Shown: piece by piece, positions 46,329 through 53,063 of the stretch
How positions within the stretch are numbered: position 1 is the stretch's first letter
Layout of the letters: each line of letters starts with the position of its first letter
Source of the DNA: DATMNI01 sp035570275
GTDB lineage: Bacteria; Acidobacteriota; Terriglobia; Bryobacterales; Bryobacteraceae
Assembly: GCA_035570275.1 (NCBI GenBank)
Contig: DATMNI010000063.1
Span: forward strand, 19,227 to 83,226
DNA length: 64,000 nucleotides
Reading direction: 5' to 3'
The notes under the pieces: generated by a model
The model's input: the letters and a program-made list of their open reading frames with translations, nothing else
Database searches by the model: none
Told to the model about the DNA's origin: nothing
Position numbers and translations under genes: made by a program

Positions 46329-46336
46329 GAGGCCAT

Positions 46337-46398
46337 TGTAGCTTTCAGCGATCAGCCGTCAGCGGTATAGCTTTCAGCGATCAGCCGTCAGCTTGAAC
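46337..46398. repeat. tandem GCTTTCAGCGATCAGCCGTCAGC repeat
   Basis: The 23-base unit starting GCTTTCAGCGATCAGCC occurs twice (46340 and 46372) around a short spacer, and again in weaker form at 54535. Composed of TCAGC-type 7-mers; no function is visible. Confidence 0.7.
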
Positions 46399-46579
46399 CG
46401 CGCCGGTCGTAGCCGTGGGGAACGAGGAAGGCGAGGACGACAGCGCTAGCTTTATCACCGTCCGGCGAGAACAGGCTGGCAACAATCACGAGCGAGCGTT
46501 TGACTGTCCGGGCGCCCCAATTGGGTAGACCCTCATTACTCATTACCAAGTATCGTGAATCGCTTCTAAGAATAGCCAA
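46388..46579 (-). other. open frame of doubtful reality
   Basis: A 63-residue open frame (GARTVKRSLVIVASLFSPDG, a single hydrophobic helix) without a clear ribosome-binding site or recognised family. It lies among repeats and may be a fragment of an older gene, or chance. Confidence 0.2.
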
Positions 46580-46689
46580 GGTCTGCGCCCTTGAAATCCC
46601 ATGGAGAGGCTGACGAGGTATCCCTACGTCTCTTTGCGACTTGGCGACTTTGCGTGATCATCGTTTCGAGGCCGTTGACAATGGCGTTC

Positions 46690-46915
46690 TCGGTCAATGC
46701 GTCCTCTTTAGTTTCTCGCCAAGTCACCAGGTGCTGACGACGTCGTGAGCAGCCTGCCGGTGTTCCAGTTTCGTATGCCAGGACCAATTCATAGACCGAC
46801 TCCAGCAGGCCCGATTATCCCTCTTAATCCCTCTTCCTTTGCTGCTTCTTTGCGGCTTCGCGGCTTTGCGTGAAATCTTGATTTTCTTCTTCGCTTGGCT
46901 CAAATGTCCAACTTA
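46690..46915. mobile_element. TIR element, copy C (right end plus GxxExxY fragment)
   Basis: Reading minus strand from 46915: GTTGGACATTTGAGCCAAGC (the family's right terminus, truncated at its outer edge), then TTTCACGCAAAGCCGCGAAG, then a duplicated GAAGAGGGAT leader, and then directly the middle of the GxxExxY protein: GLLESVYELVLAYE. The first 20 codons of the gene are deleted and the rest is out of frame. No left terminus of the TTAGG-AGTCAAACAAT type was found. Confidence 0.6.
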
Positions 46916-47084
46916 CTGGCACGCGATGCGATCCTCGATGCGCTTAATCTCGGACTTGAGGAGGTCGCGTAAAGCGTCCAATGCGCCGGTTGGTGGCATC
47001 CTGCTGAGCCAGATTGACAATCAGGCTCACGATCACGGCGAGGGTGGGGATGCCTACCGAGAGATAGAGTTGCCCGTCCGTCAC
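46913..47084 (-). pseudogene. small single-span membrane protein, frameshifted
   Basis: From a GTG at 47084: TDGQLYLSVGIPTLAVIVSL, one membrane helix, then NLAQQDATNRR. At about 46985-46990 the frame breaks; the next frame continues ALDALRDLLKSEIKRIEDRI and stops at 46913. Together they form the common acidobacterial small protein with an N-terminal helix and a C-terminal charged coil. A single-base change separates the parts. The stop codon lies at the truncated end of element copy C. Confidence 0.6.
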
Positions 47085-47145
47085 TGGATTTATTGTGGCG
47101 CATGGGGCTGCCAGAACCTTCTGCGATGCCGCGCCACACGGCGGA

Positions 47146-47217
47146 CCGGCCAAACTTTGGCCAGCTTTTTACCGAAACAAATGAGTTAGCCCCAATAGCT
47201 GGCCAAACTTTGGCCGG
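47146..47217. promoter_or_regulatory. paired near-palindromic sites downstream of the kinase gene
   Basis: CCGGCCAAACTTTGGCCAGC (47146-47165) and GCTGGCCAAACTTTGGCCGG (47198-47217). Each is a palindrome GGCCAAA-s-TTTGGCC, and the two are also reverse complements of each other except for the central base. Centre-to-centre distance 52 bases. They could be two operator sites, or arms of a hairpin terminating the minus-strand kinase operon (stop at 47220). Confidence 0.5.
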
Positions 47218-47219
47218 CC

Positions 47220-48986
47220 TCACACGTGCAGCCCTTGCGGCTGCGCCACCTGGGCGCCAGGAAGGCGGAAACTGAAGCGGGCGCCGCGGCCCGGCTGTGA
47301 ATCCACCCACATGTCGCCGCCATGTTCCAGAACGGTCTGGCGGGAGAGGGCCAGCCCCAGGCCCAGGCCGTTCCGCTTACCCGCACTGACAAACGGTTGA
47401 AACAACTGCGTGCGGATTTCGGGCGCGATCCCGGGGCCGTCGTCTTCCACGCGGACCAGCGCGCAGCCGCCTTCCACCTCCGCGGTGATCCGAATTTCAC
47501 CGCCATCCGGCATGGCATCCAGCGCGTTGCCGATCAGGTTCACGAAGGCCCGCTCCATCCGGCTGCGCTCCAGCGGAACTTCGATTTCCGGCGGAACCTC
47601 CATCTCAATAGCCACGCCCTGGGCTTCGGCCGTGGCCGCCAGCGAGTCCCACGCCGCCGAGGCAACCTCGCTCAACCGGCACAACTCCCGCGGGTGGTTC
47701 TTGACGCGCGAGACATTCAACAGATCCTGCAACAATTCCTGGATGCGGCGCGAGGCGCGGTAAATATTCCCCGCCAGGCGCTTCACGTGCGCCGGCGGCA
47801 GGTCGGCATCCACCAGCATCTCCGCACCCCCGTAGATGGCTGCCAGCGGATTGCGCAGGTCATGCACTATGGAACTGGAGAGTCTGCCGATGGTGGAGAT
47901 GCGCTCCTGCCGGATGAGGTCCTCGCGGGCCTGCCGGATGGAGGCGCACATGTTGTTGAAGGTCAGCGCCAGCCGGCCAATCTCGTCCTGGCTGTTCACC
48001 TCTACCGCGATGGCGTAGTTCTGGCGCGCCACTTCCTCGGCGGCGCGGTCCAACAGCTTGACCGGCTCCACAATGCGTCGCGCCAGCAGGTAGGTCAGGC
48101 CCAAACCAACCGAAACCGCCGAAAGCCAAAGCAGAAGGATGTTGTTGTAGAGGCTGGCGATGCGCCGCTGCGCGCTTTCGAACGAACGCAAAATGCAGAT
48201 CTGGCCCACCGGCTTGTCGTTGATATCCGACAGCGGCGTGCGAAACAGCGCATACTCCACACGGCCATCGGTGACTTTTTCCTTGCCGCGTACTCTGGCC
48301 AGACTATCGACTATTCTGCCGGTGGCGCGCGGATTCAGCGTGGACGCGATGACTCCCGAGGGCGTCAGGAAAAGGAACTCGCTGTTGGTGGCTTCCTTAA
48401 GCTGTTGGGCTACCAGCGCATCCACGTGATAACCGGCCACCAGCACGTTAATCAGAAGCTCCTGGCCCGGCGCGGACTGCACGTAAACCGGGGTCACCGA
48501 GATCTGGTAGAGTTCGCCGTTCTGGAGCAGGAACCCCGCCGATTGTTTTGGAAAATGGGCCGCGGCCGCCTGCACCATATCGAGGTTCTGCGGAAGCGCC
48601 GATGGCGTGGCGCCGCCCAGCGAAGCGATCACCGCGCCGCCCGCATCCGTAACCAGAAAAATCGCGCTGGAGTTGGAAATCTTGGACCACAACTCGCCGG
48701 CGCTATCCCGGATGGTTGCCCGGTCTCGCGTCAGAAAGGCGGCGCGGACATCCGACATGCTGCTGATTACCCGGCTCACCGTGGAAAGCGCTTCGGCCCG
48801 CGACTTCCACAGGGAGTTGTAAGCCGTGAAACTTCCCTGCACCTCCTCTTCCAGACTGTCCGACATGGTTTTAGTCATGTTGCGGAGCACGATTTGTCCG
48901 GTAATGGCGAACAGCACGGTCACCGCCACCGAGGTGGAAAGCAGGATCTTCCACAGGAGCGACAACTTGGAAAAGGGCGATCTCAT
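47220..48986 (-). CDS. membrane sensor histidine kinase (double-Cache, HAMP)
   Basis: 588 residues from ATG 48986, chosen because it starts a transmembrane helix (LWKILLSTSVAVTVLFAITG); the open frame runs further upstream but overlaps the neighbouring gene. Order: helix 1, a Cache-type periplasmic domain (about 50-310, including SEFLFLTPSGVIASTLNP), helix 2, HAMP linker, HisKA with phospho-acceptor His375 (SSSIVHDLRNPLAAI), then HATPase (NLIGNALDAM, DDGPGIAPEI, GLGLALSRQT). Last gene of a five-gene unit with a cupredoxin, a porin and two regulators; it overlaps the cupredoxin stop by 4 bases. It probably reports an extracytoplasmic copper- or redox-linked signal (inference). Confidence 0.9.
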   Translation of the reverse strand: MRSPFSKLSLLWKILLSTSVAVTVLFAITGQIVLRNMTKTMSDSLEEEVQGSFTAYNSLWKSRAEALSTVSRVISSMSDVRAAFLTRDRATIRDSAGELWSKISNSSAIFLVTDAGGAVIASLGGATPSALPQNLDMVQAAAAHFPKQSAGFLLQNGELYQISVTPVYVQSAPGQELLINVLVAGYHVDALVAQQLKEATNSEFLFLTPSGVIASTLNPRATGRIVDSLARVRGKEKVTDGRVEYALFRTPLSDINDKPVGQICILRSFESAQRRIASLYNNILLLWLSAVSVGLGLTYLLARRIVEPVKLLDRAAEEVARQNYAIAVEVNSQDEIGRLALTFNNMCASIRQAREDLIRQERISTIGRLSSSIVHDLRNPLAAIYGGAEMLVDADLPPAHVKRLAGNIYRASRRIQELLQDLLNVSRVKNHPRELCRLSEVASAAWDSLAATAEAQGVAIEMEVPPEIEVPLERSRMERAFVNLIGNALDAMPDGGEIRITAEVEGGCALVRVEDDGPGIAPEIRTQLFQPFVSAGKRNGLGLGLALSRQTVLEHGGDMWVDSQPGRGARFSFRLPGAQVAQPQGLHV

Positions 48987-49816
48987 TGCTTGGGCGCTCC
49001 CGGATAAGTGCCCCCGCTGGCGGGCGGCGGCGGGTATTCCTTCCCGAACTTGTTCAAATGCGCAACCGGAATGAAGCCGGTTTCCGAAATCGAGACCAGC
49101 GGCAGAGTCAGGCCGCTTTCCGGGACCGTGATGCGATGCTCCAGAAATTCCAGATGATCGGGCAGCGAGCGCTCGTGGAACATGCGCAATTCGTATTCGC
49201 CCGGCGGCACGTTTGGTATCGAGTACTTGCCGGAAACCTGGCTCACGGTGTACCACGGGGTCGGCAACACCGCAATAATCGCGCTCATCGTGGAGTGGAT
49301 GTTGCAGAACACGCGCACGATGCCCGGATGCTTGAATGTTACGCTTCTGGACGTGCCGGGGGGATAAAGACCCACGTCGAACGGCTGGCCGCTGAAGTTC
49401 GAAAATGCATTATGAAAGATGGGATCGACATTTGGGAAATCCACGGTGGCTCCGACCGCGATCGCCAGCACGTGCGGCACGAAATGTTTGTCCTTCTGCA
49501 GCATCTCCACGCGCCTGCCGAAGCCGGAAGCCGGCGCCGGGCGGTTAACCGCCTCCAGCCACAGGACCACGCCGGAGTAGTCTTTGTGCTTGCGCACGAA
49601 GGCGTCCTTGGAGTTGGTCAGTTCCAACTCCCCGCTCACACTCGCGGCGTGGCCGGCCGGCACGGCGAGGCAAAGCCAGCAGGCTAGGCACGCGGGCCAC
49701 CGCTCCCTGGCTCGCCAAAGCGCGAGTACGGTCGAGCGACAAGTCGCGGCTCTGAAGGATATCGGAGCCGCGACCGTTAGGGAGCGCCTAAAAAAGATAA
49801 GCCAGCGCCAGGTCAT
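48983..49816 (-). CDS. periplasmic cupredoxin-like protein (methylamine-utilisation-type)
   Basis: The cupredoxin domain (about residues 60-190 of this frame) has a complete type-1 copper site: His in DPIFHNAFSNFSGQ, then Cys, His and Met in RVFCNIHSTMSAI. A C-terminal carboxypeptidase-regulatory-like domain follows (KYSIPNVPPGEYELRM). The start is uncertain: the hydrophobic export segment WPACLACWLCLAVPAGHA is not preceded by any ATG, GTG or TTG after the porin stop, because a P1 palindrome fills that place. The only upstream start is ATG 49816 inside the porin gene, used here. Cupredoxins of this type pass electrons; partner unknown. Confidence 0.75.
   Translation of the reverse strand: MTWRWLIFFRRSLTVAAPISFRAATCRSTVLALWRARERWPACLACWLCLAVPAGHAASVSGELELTNSKDAFVRKHKDYSGVVLWLEAVNRPAPASGFGRRVEMLQKDKHFVPHVLAIAVGATVDFPNVDPIFHNAFSNFSGQPFDVGLYPPGTSRSVTFKHPGIVRVFCNIHSTMSAIIAVLPTPWYTVSQVSGKYSIPNVPPGEYELRMFHERSLPDHLEFLEHRITVPESGLTLPLVSISETGFIPVAHLNKFGKEYPPPPASGGTYPGAPKQ
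49744..49773. repeat. palindromic repeat, family P1 (copy 4), core
   Basis: TCGCGGCTCTG-aagga-tatcGGAGCCGCGA; together with CGCTCCCT near 49700 and AGGGAGCG at 49780 it forms the longer P1 structure. It fills the gap between the porin stop and the cupredoxin signal peptide. Confidence 0.7.
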
Positions 49817-51242
49817 AGTGATTGTTGATTCGCGTTCCTTGCCCCAGGTAGACCGTCCGCAACTGCGTTGCCTCCAGCCCCAAAAGAACATTGGGCGCCA
49901 GGTGGAAATAGCTGTTGCCGCCGAACAGCAAATTCCTGCCGATGGCGCCGGTTCCCAACATCCGGCTGGCGTCGTCCACCTGTCCGGTGAACAGGTGGAA
50001 GTCCAGCCGCCGGAGGGCATGCAACGTCACCTGCCCCCATCCACCACGGCTCTCGACCGCGAAAATGTAGGGGCCGTCTTGTCCAAAGCCCTGCCGGGTT
50101 CCACTGCCGAGGTGCGCCACGTTCTGGCCGCTGTAGAACGCCCCCGTAAACTCCACCGGCCGCCAGGGGTTGAAGAACCAATCGAACGAATAAAGAGTCG
50201 ACGGGATGGACTGGCCGCCGGCGTGGCTGGTGCTGGCGTGAAAGCCGGGCGCGAACTCCAGACGCCGCTCGTCATCCAGATTGTGGAAGAAGTTGAAACG
50301 CCCCTCCAGACCAGGCCGGGCCTCCTCCGCCGTCACCGTTCCCACGTAAGGCCCCAGTTCCCGCGTCTGGACCACGCCCATTTGGGCGCGCACACCGGTG
50401 GAAGCCGAAAAGTGAAAATCCTGCTCGGCGCGAACTTGAGGCAGCCAGAGCCACAGGTTGCCGGCGCCGGTCAAGGGCGAGATCCCCACCTGGGCCAAAG
50501 AACTGGGCTCGCGCGGGTTGAAAATGGGCTTCTCCAGCCCCATCATGATGCTCCGGCTCTTCCAGTCGAGCTCAATCGAAGCCGTTCGCACCCGCATGGC
50601 TGAATTGGTAGTACCGGCGAAGAAGTCCATATACACGGAGCCTCGGACTTTGCCGCCCCATATGGTGGCAGGCCCCTGGAAGTCCAGCCCAATGATGGTC
50701 TGGCGCACGGTGGCGCCGGCTGTGCCCGGCCCTGCCGGTACCGCCACCACCGGATACTCCGAGCCGCCGTTCTGCTTGGAATTCAGGAAGGCGTTAAACA
50801 GTGCCATCCCGGTGAGCCGGATAGGAAACTTTTGCGACGCCTCGACCTTGGTCTGCGCCTGCTCATCCACCCGGCGTTCCTGGATTTCCACCTTCTGTTC
50901 CAGCATGGCGGCGCTTCCTTCCGCCGTGGTGGCGCCGGTTGGGGCAGCGGCTTCGCCCGCCTTAACAGCTTCCGGAGCCTTAACGACCGCTGGAGCCTGA
51001 ACGGCTTCGGGCGCCTTGAGAGCCCCGGTCGTTTTGACAGCGGCCAACTCCGCTCGCAGCGCACGTACTTCCTCCGAAAGGTCCCGGTTCTCCTGCTCCA
51101 GCCGGTCAAGCCGTTCCAGAATGGTGGAAGTTGCGGGCGCCGTCTGGCCGCTCAGGCAGAGAGGCCAAAACCACAGCACCAGGTAGCGCGGCACGCTGGT
51201 CCGAACACGGAGCCTCGGCCTAAGGGATCGTGGTTGTACCAT
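49788..51242 (-). CDS. outer-membrane porin with coiled-coil N-terminus
   Basis: 484 residues. Signal peptide (RYLVLWFWPLCLSGQ), then a coiled coil (ILERLDRLEQENRDLSEEVR) that could trimerise the protein, a repetitive Ala/Pro/Glu linker (KAPEAVQAPAVVKAPEAVKA), and a beta-barrel from about residue 140 (IRLTGMALFNAFLNS) to the C-terminal Phe (YDLALAYLF). This matches DcaP-like trimeric porins. Substrate unknown. Its start overlaps the upstream CheY-like gene by 23 bases. Confidence 0.85.
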   Translation of the reverse strand: MVQPRSLRPRLRVRTSVPRYLVLWFWPLCLSGQTAPATSTILERLDRLEQENRDLSEEVRALRAELAAVKTTGALKAPEAVQAPAVVKAPEAVKAGEAAAPTGATTAEGSAAMLEQKVEIQERRVDEQAQTKVEASQKFPIRLTGMALFNAFLNSKQNGGSEYPVVAVPAGPGTAGATVRQTIIGLDFQGPATIWGGKVRGSVYMDFFAGTTNSAMRVRTASIELDWKSRSIMMGLEKPIFNPREPSSLAQVGISPLTGAGNLWLWLPQVRAEQDFHFSASTGVRAQMGVVQTRELGPYVGTVTAEEARPGLEGRFNFFHNLDDERRLEFAPGFHASTSHAGGQSIPSTLYSFDWFFNPWRPVEFTGAFYSGQNVAHLGSGTRQGFGQDGPYIFAVESRGGWGQVTLHALRRLDFHLFTGQVDDASRMLGTGAIGRNLLFGGNSYFHLAPNVLLGLEATQLRTVYLGQGTRINNHYDLALAYLF

Positions 51243-51720
51243 TCAAGAGTTGCTCCAATTTCCGGCGGACCTCGGCCGGAGAGAAGGGCTTGGGGAAAAC
51301 CGCATCCACCCTCAATTCGGCAAGGCGGCCGGGAGTCGTGGGATCGGTGTCGGCGCTCACCACAATGATCGGCGTCGCCGACAGGCGCCGGTCTCCGCGG
51401 ACCCGTCGAATCAGTTCAAACCCATCCATTCGGGGCATGTTCAAATCGGTTACGATCACCTGCACATTGGCAGAGCCGCGGTTCAGAATGCGCACCGCTT
51501 CCACGGCCGAGGAAGCCAGCACGACCGCCAGATGGGGTATGCCGAGAAACGCGATTTCGAGCGTGGTAGCGCTATTTTCCGAGTCTTCCACAATCAGAAC
51601 TGCGCGCTCGCCTGCACTCTCGCCCGCGCCCGGTAGAGGCATGCTGTTATTGTCCCGCAAACTAAGCCGCATGGCGCTGAACTGCCAGGGATAACCTGTA
51701 AATTCGAGTAGCACAGGCAC
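51220..51720 (-). CDS. CheY-like single-domain response regulator
   Basis: 166 residues, receiver only. After a 40-residue N-terminal extension comes VLIVEDSEN with the acidic pair, phospho-acceptor Asp92 in VIVTDLNMPRMDG, VVSADTD and Lys in VFPKPFSP. No output domain, so it probably binds a partner or acts as a phosphate sink. ATG 51720 is used; internal ATGs (51672, 51642) could give a shorter protein. Overlaps the porin start. Confidence 0.88.
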   Translation of the reverse strand: MPVLLEFTGYPWQFSAMRLSLRDNNSMPLPGAGESAGERAVLIVEDSENSATTLEIAFLGIPHLAVVLASSAVEAVRILNRGSANVQVIVTDLNMPRMDGFELIRRVRGDRRLSATPIIVVSADTDPTTPGRLAELRVDAVFPKPFSPAEVRRKLEQLLNGTTTIP

Positions 51721-51737
51721 TTCCCTATGTTATTTAA

Positions 51738-52412
51738 CTACGGTAAAAACCGGTAGCCGACACCATGAACCGTAAGGAAATGACGCGGTAAGTTCGGGTC
51801 TGGTTCCAGCTTTTGCCTCAATTTGACGACATGGGCATCTACCGTCCGAGTATTGGGAAAGAACTCGTAGCCCCAGACGGAATTCAAAATCATGTCGCGC
51901 GTGAGCGCCCGGTCGGGATTTTGCAGAAAGTAACACAGCAGATTGTATTCCGCCGGGGTAAACTTCAGTTCTTCGCCCTTGCGAGTGACGACCCGCCGTT
52001 CGAAATCGACCTCCGTATCGGAAAAATGGGCCACTTTGCGGGCATCCGCGGAAGACCGGCGCAGCACCGCCCGGATGCGCGCCATCAGTTCCCGCGTGCC
52101 AAACGGCTTGACCACGTAATCGTCGGCGCCAATTTCCAGCAGCAGCACCTTGTCGAGTTCGTCGTCCAAAGCGCTCAGCACGATGATCGGAGTCGCCACT
52201 TTTGCGGCGCGAAGCTGCTTGCAAATATCCGTGCCGCTCATCCCAGGCAGCCGCAAGTCCACCAGCACCAGATCCGGTTTGACGGTAATGGCCCGGTCGA
52301 AGCCGGCGCGCCCGTCACCAACGAGGACTGCGCGAAAGCCCTCCTGCTCCAACATCACACCAATGGTGTCGCGCAGGCTTTCGTCGTCGTCGATCACGAG
52401 AATCGTCTGCAT
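51738..52412 (-). CDS. OmpR/PhoB-type response regulator
   Basis: 224 residues. Receiver: IDDDES acidic pocket, phospho-acceptor Asp52 in LVLVDLRLPGMSG, SALDDE, and Lys in YVVKPFG. C-terminal winged helix (about 125-224): FTPAEYNLLCYFLQN, RTVDAHVVKLRQKL and the wing TVHGVGYRFLP. First gene of the minus-strand unit; with the Cache kinase five genes later it probably forms one two-component system controlling the porin and cupredoxin. Gap to the CheY-like gene is 17 bases. Confidence 0.93.
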   Translation of the reverse strand: MQTILVIDDDESLRDTIGVMLEQEGFRAVLVGDGRAGFDRAITVKPDLVLVDLRLPGMSGTDICKQLRAAKVATPIIVLSALDDELDKVLLLEIGADDYVVKPFGTRELMARIRAVLRRSSADARKVAHFSDTEVDFERRVVTRKGEELKFTPAEYNLLCYFLQNPDRALTRDMILNSVWGYEFFPNTRTVDAHVVKLRQKLEPDPNLPRHFLTVHGVGYRFLP

Positions 52413-52523
52413 TCGATTCCTTGATTGTATCCAATCGCCGTCTTCGATTAGCTCGCCGAGTCTTTGGTGGTGCTGACGAGTCGGTGCTGGCGCCGGGCCG
52501 CGGTTCGTTCGATCCTGGCACCC

Positions 52524-53038
52524 TTAGGCCGAGTCAAACAATAAAATAAACTGGATATTTTGCGTCTAGCGTTGCGTAAGGGGAATCGCTTGGAGCGTGG
52601 GATTCAAAAAAGCAAGATTTCACGCCAAGTCGCAAAGCCGCCAAGAAGACTACTCTGGGAGTCCGTTAGCGACGCGCGTGCGGCTTGATCTCAACGATCA
52701 CCAGATCCTCAACGATCAGGTCTGCTCGAAATCCCACGTCAATGTGGTCGCCGTGATACACCAGGGGACGGGTTGCTGACGCTTCGTGAGCAGCCCGCCG
52801 TGTTCCAGTTCGTATGCCAGGACCGATTCATAGACCGACTCCAAGGCCCGGCCCCAGAGCGGTATGGACTCGATAAGCTGCATCCACAATTTGTTTCGCC
52901 AGTGGATTCCTGGTCACGGTGACTTCGATTATCCCTCTTCCTTTGCGGCGTCTTTGCGGCTTGGCGGCTTTGCGTGAAATCCTGCCTTTTTCTTGTGCGC
53001 TTGACTCAAATGTCCAACTTATTATCTAAATTCCCTTA
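52524..53038. mobile_element. TIR element, copy D (longest, with GxxExxY pseudogene)
   Basis: Left end TTAGGCCGAGTCAAACAATA, right end (minus strand) TAAGGGAATTTAGATAATAA then GTTGGACATTTGAGTCAAGC. Inner blocks TTTCACGCCAAGTCGCAAAG (left) and TTTCACGCAAAGCCGCCAAG (right, minus strand) complete the inverted repeat of about 100 bases. The GxxExxY gene lies between, reading leftwards. Serves as the reference copy for the other three. Confidence 0.75.
52666..52917 (-). pseudogene. GxxExxY-family protein, two frameshifts
   Basis: From GTG 52917: TRNPLAKQIVDAAYRVHTAL, then GPGL; a frame change at GGCCTTGGAGTC; LESVYESVLAYELEHGGLL, TKRQQPVP; a second change in a C run; then LVYHGDHIDVGFRADLIVED and LVIVEIKPHARR to a TAA at 52666. 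The G-L-L-E-S-V-Y motif (GxxExxY), HGD and VEIK are those of the GxxExxY family, whose fold resembles a restriction-type nuclease core. The usual C-terminal 30-40 residues are absent. Confidence 0.8.
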
Positions 53039-53063
53039 GCGTGAAGGCCATGCGCGACGGCCG

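Noticed and set aside
46388..46579. A real small membrane protein
   Set aside because: No recognised family, no ribosome-binding site, embedded among repeats; kept only as a doubtful frame.
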